Of a stretch of 64,000 nucleotides of DNA, positions 25,501 through 37,500 are shown piece by piece. How positions within the stretch are numbered: the first letter of the stretch is position 1; the number at the start of each line of letters is the position of its first letter. Source of the DNA: Zygaena filipendulae (lineage: Eukaryota > Arthropoda > Insecta > Lepidoptera > Zygaenidae); assembly GCA_907165275.2 (NCBI GenBank), contig OU015674.1, positions 1,550,001 to 1,614,000 on the forward strand, written 5' to 3'. The notes beneath the pieces are model-generated. The model was not told where the DNA came from. It did not search any database and was given only the letters and a program-made list of their open reading frames with translations. A program made the position numbers and the translations under genes.

Positions 25501-28500
25501 TTAACTAACAAATGGAAGATTTTCCAACAAAATACAATGTATTATTAAAATAAGACTGTAGTGACCAGGCTATTATGGCAGTAGGTACAGTTAAGATGAG
25601 ATAAGAAAATACAAGTGACCAGTCTTACTTCTAGCAGATGATTGGTGATGGGCCTCCACATGACCTCTATCCGATGCATATTGGCTAGACCGGTTTCGAG
25701 CAGTTTTGCCACGGCGAATAGTGATGGTTCCTGAAGAAAAATACACGTCTATTATTTTTTTACGCAATTTTATACCCTGTCATCATTCTTTTTTCTATAG
25801 GATTGTATCTTTAAATTTAGGTAACGCCCTGACCCTGTTGGAGTAGGCCAGCTCCATGGCCTCGTTGGAGAGCTTGCAGAGCGCGTCGATGAGGTGGTGC
25901 AGCGCCGCGTCGTCCAGGTTCTTCGACGACTCGAACACGCGCGACAGCATCGCCGACAGCGCTGCAACCGCCCCCACATTTAACATGTATATGGACATAG
26001 ATAAGCAATAGTGTGTTAACCCACACTGTAGAAATTTTGAGTAAATCGTGTTTTAAAAGTAGGAGCGCCATTTTGTGTCAACATTTTTTATGTTCAATAT
26101 TTAGTTAAATATGTAACTATATAAATAAAATATTTGCTTAAATATGTAACTAAATATTGAATATTGAATAACATAATTAAAAAACTTTCCCTAACTATCA
26201 ATAAATCGTTCTGAATCAATAACTTAATTTTGTGGGTTAACATGTTATTGCTTATCTGCGTCCATATAATAAACCACATATCAGAGAATATAACGTGTGT
26301 ATTCTAAGGTGACGACCACCTATAGTACTTGTTTATAGTACTTCTTCAACCCGTCTCGTCACGTGACGACAAGCACAGTCACGTAACTCCATATGGGAGC
26401 AACCCCTACGTAACATAACTCTTTCTTGAGTTAACATATTATGGTTAACCGATCACTCAGACATATTTTTTTTCCTTCTCTGTAACTTCAGTTGCAGCGG
26501 TTTAACCAATTTAAGAAATTATTCTTCCCTTTCTTCAAATATAGCATAGTATATATTGTGAAATCATACTTTTTAGGTGCTGTGAATTATGTTAATTTTG
26601 TTAAAAAATAAAAAACTCACATACAAAGAAGTTTTCATGAAATAAATTTTCAAAGTTAGTGATAATATTGCCATGTTATTTACAAGTATCATAGTGCCAA
26701 AAAAAATTGTATCCGTTGCAGTTGTGTTCGTGAAGAAAGAAGGAGTAGACTTAACGGTACGTGAGTATGTGAAAAGAGTACAATTATCTGCTATTAAAAA
26801 CAAAAAAGGACCCAACAAAATTCCAAGCATGAATTTGTAGGAGACGAACGATTGGCCAAGAAGATTCGTTCCGGTCACCAAGACACCCAGGGCCCCAATT
26901 CCAGGGGCCCCTGACCCAAGCACAGAGTTTTTTAAATCCAATTATAAGAATATTTTTTATTGGTTTCCAGCACATACACATAGATACAACAATACATGAC
27001 ACATATGAACCTAGATAATGTTTTTGAATCAAATGAAAAATTCCATTTACTCCTCATTTCTTTTTGCTTTTTATAAAAGGGCCCCTGTGTCCCAAGGCCC
27101 CACATGATCATCAACACCGTGAAAAAGCCCCGCCTCTTTCACCAGCAATCCATTGCGTGAGCGAGGCAAACAGAAAACCTGAGACATTTAAACCCAGGAA
27201 ACAAAAAACCCACGATCAAAAACGTCCGGGTCAAATAACGCCACGTCATTCTTATTCAAATCAATACCGGTCATGATTCCGAGAGACTCTGCGACGGGCA
27301 CTTGCCGACCTGCAAATAATTCATCGGTGAGATGAATAAGAGCTGAAGAACAGCTGGTTCCCAGTCCCACACCATCTATTCCGGAATAATCACTATTTTA
27401 CACCAGATTTAAATGGGGCAACTGCTCTTTTAAATACATAAAAAAATTCGGTTCAAAGTTCGGACGTGACAGAAATAAGAAGTTAACAAAAAACATGGGT
27501 TACAAAAAAACTAATAAAGACCTATGTCGATGCAATTGCCCCTAAAATAACAAAATAGCATAATTTTAATACAACATAAAATACAGACAGAAAGTTGTTG
27601 CTTTTAACGTATAGCTGGGAAAAAGATATACATGGAGAGAGAGAGAGAACTCACCCGGCAGATCAGCCATGACAGCCGAGGTGCTCATGACGGCGTTGGC
27701 GTCTGCGCTCGCGCGGCTCGCCTTCATGCTGCCGCCCGTGGATGGCTTCAGGCCCAGGATCCACACCTGCTCGAGTAAATAATGTCTATTTTAATGGAGA
27801 CTTCGCTAGAACGGGCATGTTGACTAATTTTTATTTTTTAGTCCGTCTTGTAGATTATTAAAAAATATTGGACACGTAATTTTTCTTTTTTTACGTAATC
27901 AAAAAATAACGGCGATATACTGAGTTGAAATTTCGCGTGACGTCACTATTCTGACATTTTGTATGGCGGTTTTGCGGTTAGTGACGTCACGACCCCCTCA
28001 CCCTAAACTTTAATGCGCTTTATTTCTGTATATTTTAATTTATTTAAAAAAGCAAAAAACACGTGTCTATTGTTTTTTTTATTTTCTAACTGACGGACTA
28101 ATTAGAATTTTGCTTTTCAAAAGTCGGCAACATCCCTACTCTGATAAAAGTAGAAAAGTTAGTAGTCTTTACAACATCAACTATGTCAGTGAAAGTCTCG
28201 TCAGCGCGACGTCACCATCACGAGGGGGGACTGGACGACGACTCACGAGGTGCTGCAGCGTGGTGAGCACGGGCAGCCACGCCTGCTGGATGGTGTCGCC
28301 GTCGCGCCGCGCCGCGCACAGCAGCGCGCGCAGCGCCGTCACGTGGCGCGACGTCACCATCACGAACGACTGCTGCTGGCCTGCGGGGAGCGAGACATCA
28401 GGGCGGGCTCGACTGGGGGGGCTGGGCCTGTTGCACTGTTCGGAACACTAGCGGCACCTGTGGGCAGGGCGGGCGTGGGCAGCGGCGTGCCCACCCACAC

Positions 28501-31500
28501 CACCTGGTGGCGGTGGTCGGCGTCGGCGGGCGCGGCGTCGCGGCGCCACGGGCACGGCAGCGCGCCCAGCGCGGGCACGCAGTACGCGGCCGGCAGCGCG
28601 CAGCGGCACAGCGCCGACACGCACGCGTCGCGCCCCACCGCGTGCCCGGTCTGAGACGACACGTCACCAAAAACATATATTTATTTATTTATTTATTCAT
28701 TTATTCAGCCAACAGAAATACACCAGCTTACCAATTACAACAAAACAAAATCTTTTGTTTCTTTCAAACAAAGGTTGTGTGACTCAGAAGTCTCTCACCT
28801 TCCCGCTGACCCTGGCGAGGGTCTGTATGGCGCGCAGTATGTTCTCCAGCTCCCCTATACTGGCCTCAGCCAGCACCGACAGGCCCCACACCAGGCCGCA
28901 CCACGACGACTTGAGCAGCTGGGAATTTCACAATTTAATCGTACCAAAACCTTACATCTATACTAATATTATAAAGAGCAAAAGTTTGTAAGTTTGTGAC
29001 GATGTAGGAGGTAATTTCTGGATCTGCTGAACCGATTTTGAAAATTGTTTCACTTATAGGAAGCTACAGTGATCCTGAGTGACATAGGGTACTTTTTATC
29101 CCGGAATTCCCGCGGGAACTCTAAAATTACCGCGGGTGAAACCGCGAGGTCAGCTAGTACAGTAAAAAATGACGGAATCTAGACAGAAAGAAATTCGGAT
29201 CCCACCAGAAATACAAAACATACAAATACGTTGGGTGACTTTTCGATATCTCTAAACGGATCCATACGAAAGTGCGAAACTCATCCCCACAGCCTCACCT
29301 GCAGCCTCACCATCTGCTCCTTCTCCTCCACGTCTTCAATCTTCTGCACCACATTGGAGTTCTGATCTGGCTGTTCGCTATGGCCGTTGCTGGTCTCCTC
29401 ACTATTCTCCGGTTTAGTTTCTGACTCCGCTGTTGGATAATAGTACGGGAGCCCATGAGGGGATTTGTCGATTTACTAAAGCGCGTCAGATTAACATAAA
29501 GGAGGTACCTTGCACCATGGTGAGTACCTCCACCAAATATAGACCCTCTACACAGAGCCGCGCGTCTAGGATAGCCAATCAGAACAGTAAAAAAAAAACG
29601 ATAGCTAGATATACTCGAACTCATCAGATTAAGGTATGGTAGGTTAATTGTGCCTGTTCTTTTTTTTACATTTTTGAAAGCCTGTAGAACTGAACCTACC
29701 AGTGAAAGAAAAAAACATCATTTAACCTTATTTTGTTTTTACCTCCTATTCTTCAAAACCCATTAGGCCCCAACCCAACGACGCTCGAGTAAATCCCCAT
29801 TTAGCATCGTCATCTGCCGTACTATAATAATGCATGTATCGATGACCATAGTGAGTACGACAGTGTCACATTGTTGAAGGAACACAATAATCTGAATAAC
29901 ACAATCGGTATTAAAAATCGGCACGTCACAGCTTATTTGATTTGACAGAGCCGAATCCATGGCCTTTGGTAGTAAAGTTTATTTAGGGATTTTTAATAAT
30001 AATTGTTTATTACTCGTTCAAACGGTGAGATGGATTTGTATAATATTCGGAATTGAGATAGTTTATTTCCGCAAATAGATTAGATACATTAATTTTGATC
30101 AGATAGTCAATGATACAATTGTGCACTAATACACTTGCCTCCAACTACAATTACAGCTGCTAACAAGTTACCTTTTCCATTGCCGTTTTTGTTAGAGTTG
30201 ACTTCCTTCTCTTCGCCATCATTCTGACAGTCCTCATACAATTCTTGAAGTCTGTGGTGGAAAACAAGAAAAATTAAATATACAAAAAGTTTCACCACTT
30301 TCGCATGTACACATGCACACAAACAATACAAACAAATAGGAATAGAGGAGAACAGAAATAGAAAAAAATAGAAATAAATTTATTTATGCACAATGATTAA
30401 TCATTTAGAAAGTTACTGTTACACTTTTGATTGGATCCATCTTAACATATAGCTACAGCAGTGATGCTGAGGCGCTAAAACTCAGCTGAGTTAGCGGAAA
30501 TCCGGACGACATACAGACAGACTAAAGGGACAGTCAGCCAGAGCAATAAATACTGATTACAGTCCTAACTTATAGATGAAAGGTGAAAGTGATTTTGTTA
30601 CACAATCACGCCTAACTACTCACTACACTCTGTCAGGGGTACAGTAAAGAACACAGGGTACATTGTGTCCCGGAATTCCCGCGGGAACTCCGAAATTAAC
30701 GCTAGCATAATCTGCATAATACACACACACACGCAACTATAGATGGACAATCAACCCGGTGCTTGAGATGAAACCCGATAAAAGTCTGCCGTTTTCGGAT
30801 TTAAACCCAATAAAAGGCCACAAAGTCTGGCCGAGTTGATTGCCCATCTATACACTCACCGGAAATAGTCAGCGCCCTCTATGGTGATGGCGATGGACCT
30901 CACGATCTCCATGAGGCACGCGTACGCGACCGATATGCCGTACCCGTCCTGTATCGACGGCGCCTCCGTACGGTCCAGCATCTCGAGGCTGGCGGCAGAT
31001 GGAGCCACAGGATGCAATCAACAAATTAATCCTTATAAATGAAAATGTGAGTATGTTTGTGTGTTACGTGTTCACGGCTTTTTTGTGGTTGAATTTTCCA
31101 AAATCCTTTTTTATCGGATGCCTACGTCTTACAAAGAACACACCCTCCAAGTTTCAGGTCTCTACGATCAGCGGTTTAGGCTGTGCGTTGATCCGTCAGT
31201 CATTCAGGTCAAAGCATTTTATACATATTATGTATCGATATACATAATTATGTGTCTGACTCACTAGAGTGCTTTAGCAGTGCCCGGCTCGAAGGCGACG
31301 CAGAGCGGGAGCCACACTCCCTTCCAGTAGAAGCCTGACTGCTGCGGGATGCTGGAGGCGCCTGCAACAAAGGTAGCACGACAGTAGAGGCCATCTTCTT
31401 TCATTATGAAGGATGTATTATTCGGAAAAACATTTAAATAAAAAATTTGAATAGCAATCAATCAAATCAAAATCAAATCAATATACCTATAATTAATAGA

Positions 31501-34500
31501 TCTTAATATTGTGTGTCTTACAAAAGGTATTTAAAGTATTACTAGCTGTGCCCCGTGGTTTCACCCGCATGAGTTTCGGAATTACAGCGGGAACTTCAAA
31601 GTAGGCTAGTTTATTTTTTAAACCTTCCCTGAACTTCCACAAAGATTTCAAGATCAAAATTAGTCAAATCGGTCCAGCCATTCTTGAGTTTAAGCATAGC
31701 AAACGAACAGCAAATCATTTTTATATATACTTAAGATTATTGTATAAGGTATAAGCTCTGCACACACACACGGTACACATGGTGTACGAGTTAGTGATCA
31801 GTGTACTCGCTGGGTGATAATGTCCAAGCATTATTATTATTACCTAGTAACTAAACAAACAATATATTAGTGATTTTACTGACAGATTTTTTTTCTATAT
31901 TAAGATTACGTATATAAAGAGGGAAAGTTTGTGAGTTTGTGAGGTTGTACGGGGTAATCTCTGGATCTACTAAACCGATTTTGAAAATTCTTTTACCAAT
32001 AGAAAGCCAGGTTATTTGTGAGTTTCATAGGCATTGTAACCCGGGATTCCCGCGGTAACTACGAAAAAACCGCGGGGGACAGCAATCTCTTATATTTTTT
32101 CTAGGCATTCCTAGATATTTCGTATAATAGGCTATTTGACTATTTTTTTTTTCTTAGTCCGTCTTGTAGATTAATAAAAAATATTGGACACGTATTTGTT
32201 TTTTTTTTTACTTTTGAGTTGACATTTCGGGTGACGTCACTAACTAGCGCAGTTTGTATGGCGGCTTGTAGCGGTAAGTGACGTCACGAGCCCCCACCCT
32301 AAACTTTAATGCGCTTTATCTCTGTGTATTTTCATTTATTTGAAAAATAAAAAAAAACGTGTCTAATGATTTTTTATTTTCTAAAAGACGGACTAATTAA
32401 AATTTTGATTTTTAAAAGTTGTCAACATCCCTATTATGTTGCTTATCTAGTGGCCATGCCCAAATGTCATAATGTGGTTTAATCAAAGGGTTATTAGTTT
32501 AGAGTCGATTATATTTATTGTTATTGTTCAAACAAATATTTTGTATACAAATGGTTACGTTGCTAATGACTTCGGTAAGTTTTTTCATTATTGACACAAA
32601 AAAAGACAAAGACTGATCGATTATATTGATTCAAATAGTGGCAGTAGGTACTCGTGTTATGTGATCAAATGTGACCGAAACAAACTTCTGTAAAAATATG
32701 CAAATTAAAAATATATATAGACGGTAGCGAGTGAAGTGTGTATGTATCGTTTTCGTAGCGAGTGCAGCCGCCCTAACCAAGTTGACGATGTACAATCGCT
32801 AACGGAAACGGGGCTAGTTTCCGGAGTATGAAAATCAAAATTATATTTCGTCCGTTTTGTATTTTTGCATTTTTTATGTATTCACAACTTGCTATAAACC
32901 GTAGCACGGCGTGACGTCACACGGCATTTCAACTCAATGTATCGTCGTAATTTTTTTATTAGACATAAACATTTTCTTTATTTGGCATCGCAGCAAGCAT
33001 CAACTTAAAACTAATAACAAAAATTATATAAAAAAAGGAAAAATACGTGTCCACTATTTTTTACTAGCTGTTCCCCGCGAATTCACCCGCGTTAATTTCG
33101 AATTTCCCGTGCGAATTCCGGGATAAAAGTACCCTATGTCTTTCTCTGTACCCCTGAAAACGTGTATGCAAAATTTCATGATGATCGGCTGGGCCGTTAA
33201 GGCGTGAAAGCGTAACAAACAAACCAACAAAGAACCTAACTTTCGGATTTATGACAGCAAGGATTGTACAAGACGGGCTAAAAATTGTAATTTAGTCATC
33301 TAGCCCGTTGTGCCCAGCGCAATGGCTGCGCGCGGACCGCCGCCTGCGGCAGGTGCGCTGCTCGCGGCGCTACTCGGTCGGCGCGTGCGCGACCCCCGTG
33401 GGGCGCGTGTGGACCTTCCTGCCGCACTTGCAGAACTGCACGTCGGTATCGATCCTTTTATATTGAGTGTTTGAAAACGGAAGTACTCGAGAGCTGGTTT
33501 GTTGTTCGTTTGGTTTTTTTTCACATCGATTTCATGGGAATCACGGACTTTGCTTAAAAGTAGTTGCCTTTGGGCCCTTATTCACTATGACCATAACACG
33601 CCGCGTTAATTTAAGACGCCGCAAAAATCGTTTTTCCCTCGCGATCAAAGAAGTTGATGTTTACGGGTTTTTCGATAAAAAATGTATGTTTTTTCAATCA
33701 TTTTTCACATAAAGTTTTCGAAGGAATACCTGCTAAAATAGCTGGTAACACAAATAATTGGTAAGAGGTAGGAAAGAGAATGGAAAGCTAATAACAATGT
33801 GTCGGTCCAGCGAGCGGCTGGGTTGCCAGCTGGCGACGTGCTCCAACCGGTTCCGCAGCTACCGGCGCTGCATGGCCGTCTGCCAGCCGCTGGTGGAGCT
33901 CTACCACCAGATCATCACCCTCGACGACACCAACCTCACCGACAAGCAAGCCCTTCGCACGCAACGCCGGAGTGAGCGACTACTCATAACAATCGTCATC
34001 ATAATATCAGCCAAAGACGTCCATTGCTGGACACGGCCCTCCCCCAAGGATCGCCACAACGACCGCTCCTGCGCCTCCCGCATTCAATGGCGTCCCGCGA
34101 CCTTCACCAAGTAGTCGGTCTATCTTGTAGCGGGTCCGCCCAAACCGCGACTTCCGTTTCGTGGTCAACATTCAATAACTCATAAAAATATGTGGTAAAA
34201 CCTTAAATAATCTATTTCACTGTTGTGAACAACAGTGAAGTAGATTATTTACACAGATCTACTTAATCCCATAGTAAGCTATTATTAGCTTGGGTCGTGG
34301 AAACCAAGCAAACGTGGTATATACTACATAGAATTACTTATTTAATAATTAATATTATATATTATACTATACTATAGATATATATATATATAAACACACA
34401 TAGACAATTACAATTATTTATAATAAAATATAAGGCGCGTACGCCGTCGGCAGCAAAATAATTCGAACCCGGAGGCGCGGGCGTAGCGCTTGGAATTTCG

Positions 34501-37500
34501 TAGATAGGTCACCTCCAAACTAATGTTGAATAACTTTTAAAATATAAATTTTTAGACATAAAATATATCTTAATCATATTATTGTTAATTTTTTTAAATG
34601 GGGTGTATCAGGTTTTCAGTTAATTCATTAACACGTTGTATATGTTGTATAGTATCAGTGGTTCCACACACAGTCAATTTAGAAAACACACAATTTGAAT
34701 ACACTGAAATCCCGTTTAATATATTTTATTACGTCATTGAATGTCTGTGTGGTTGTCAACATTCGCAGAACCACCCGCCGCGCAACGGGCGACCGTCGTC
34801 GACGAGAGACGACTCATCGCTGAAGAGAGGCACGCGCACGAGGACTTGAGCGGCCCCATGATGCTGGTCACCGTGAAAGAGCCCGAGAATCAGGACCTGA
34901 TAGACCTGAACGACGTCATCCCACCCGACATCGACGACGTCGGCGACAGGCTCGAATGGGAGGAGTACGGCTTTATCCATAAACAATAAAGCTCGATACT
35001 TTGTCGAATGTGTTATGCTGTGTGTTATTTATCCGTGCTGGGCCTGTTGTCAAACGCCCACATAAGGGACTCTTGCCAAGCACCCGTGCGGGAGACTGTC
35101 GTCATGCACCCATGCTGGGGATTGTCTTCATGCACTGACTGGGACTATCACCATGCGCTTGTGCGAGGGACTGTCACCATGCGCTTGTGCAAGGGACTGT
35201 CACCATGCGCTTGTACAAGGGACTGTCACCATGCGCTTGTGCAAGGGACTGTCACCATGCGCTTGTGCAAGGAGCTGTCACCATGCGCTTGTGCAAGGGA
35301 AGTCACCATGCGCTTGTGCAAGGGACTGTCACCATGCGCTTGTACAAGGGACTGTCACCATGCGCTTGTGCAAGGGACTGTCACCATGCGCTTGTGCAAG
35401 GGACTGTCACCATGCGCTTGTGCAAGGGACTGTCACCATGCGCTTGTGCAAGGGACTGTCACCATGCGCTTGTGCAAGGAACTGTCACCATGCGCTTGTG
35501 CAAGGGAAGTCACCATGCGCTTGTGCAAGGGACTGTCACCATGCGCTTGTACAAGGGACTGTCACCGTGCGCTTGTGCAAGGGACTGTCACCATGCGCTT
35601 GTGCAAGGGACTGTCACCATGCGCTTGTGCAAGGGACTGTCACCATGCGCTTGTGCAAGGGACTGTCACCATGCGCTTGTACAAGGGACTGTCACCATGC
35701 GCTTGTGCAAGGTAAGTCACCATGCGCTTGTGCAAGGGAAGTCACCATGCGCTTGTGCAAGGGAAGTCACCATGCGCTTGTGCAAGGGACTGTCACCATG
35801 CGCTTGTGCAAGGGACTGTCACCATGCGCTTGTACAAGGGACTGTCACCATGCGCTTGTGCAAGGGACTGTCACCATGCACTTGTACAAGGGACTGTCAC
35901 CATGCGCTTGTGCAAGGGACTGTCACCATGCGCTTGTACAAGGGACTGTCACCATGCGCTTGTACAAGGGACTGTCACCATGCGCTTGTGCAAGGGACTG
36001 TCACCATGCGCTTGTGCAAGGGACTGTCACCATGCGCTTGTGCAAGGAACTGTCACCATGCGCTTGTGCAAGGGACTGTCACCATGCGCTTGTGCAAGGG
36101 ACTGTCACCATGCGCTTGTGCAAGGGACTGTCACCATGCGCTTGTACAAGGGACTGTCACCATGCGCTTGTGCAAGGGACTGTCACCATGCGCTTGTGCA
36201 AGGAACTGTCACCATGCGCTTGTGCAAGGGAAGTCACCATGCGCTTGTGCAAGGGACTGTCACCATGCGCTTGTACAAGGGACTGTCACCATGCGCTTGT
36301 GCAAGGGACTGTCACCATGCGCTTGTGCAAGGGACTGTCACCATGCGCTTGTGCAAGGGACTGTCACCATGCGCTTGTACAAGGGACTGTCACCATGCGC
36401 TTGTGCAAGGGAAGTCACCATGCGCTTGTGCAAGGGAAGTCACCATGCGCTTGTGCAAGGGAAGTCACCATGCGCTTGTGCAAGGGACTGTCACCATGCG
36501 CTTGTGCAAGGGACTGTCACCATGCGCTTGTACAAGGGACTGTCACCATGCGCTTGTGCAAGGGACTGTCACCATGCACTTGCACAAGGGACTGTCACCA
36601 TGCGCTTGTGCGAGGGACTGTCACCATGCGCTTGTGCAAGGGACTGTCACCATGCGCTTGTACAAGGGACTGTCACCATGCGCTTGTACAAGGGACTGTC
36701 ACCATGCGCTTGTGCAAGGGACTGTCACCATGCACTTGTACAAGGGACTGTCACCATGCGCTTGTGCGAGGGACTGTCACCATGCACTTGTACAAGGGAC
36801 TGTTACCATGCGCTTGTGCGAGGGACTGTCACCATGCGCTTGTGCGAGGGACTGTCACCATGCGCTTGTGCGAGGGACTGTCACCATGCGCTTGTGCGAG
36901 GGACTGTCACCACACGTTTCCGAGAGGCCAGACCGGCCCGTAGCAATGGGGATGAGCAGGTGTAGGAAAGCCTTCCCATTGGATGAGCTGACGATATAGA
37001 AGATCTCGAGGGTCAGCAATAACATTTATGGAAAGTTTTCTATCCAGAAGCAGTGGAGTGTCAGGTCAGGCGGTGCGGTGTGAGTGAGTGAGTGAGTGAT
37101 TGAGTGAGTGAGTGAGTGAGTGAGTGACTGACCGGCGGGCGTGTTGACCTGCGAGGCGACGAACAGGCTCTGCACGTAGGCGCCCAGCGCGTTCACGATG
37201 TCCTGGAAGATGTTGGTGGCGTGCGGCCGCATGTCGTAGCACGCGCAAAACGCCTTCAGCAGATCTGGACGCAGAGACATTACTAATTCACGTTTCGTTG
37301 CATTATTATATAGTTTCAAGCTGTTTATCCCTTTTCAACCGTTTTAAAGATCGAATTTACATAAATCCTTCCTCCTAATTCGCTAAACTACAAAAGAAAG
37401 GCTTATTTTGTGTGTTGATGATGTGATATGCTGATAAAGTTTAAGTTACATGTGCTCATTGACTGACTGAGTCATCAATATGTACAAAATAACATCTATA

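Noticed and set aside
26573..26941. 122-codon minus-strand ORF with membrane-like segments
   Set aside because: Composition follows the AT-rich intron; no recognisable motif and no neighbouring exon in phase.
32551..32575. ATGGTTACGTTGCTAATGAC as the first exon of the nested gene
   Set aside because: It ends at a good donor (TCG/GTAAGT) but in phase 0, which does not fit exon a in phase 1; no signal peptide is formed.
35153..36965. Three overlapping ORFs of about 425-596 codons
   Set aside because: They are translations of the 26-bp minisatellite in its three frames; no splice sites, promoter or protein family.
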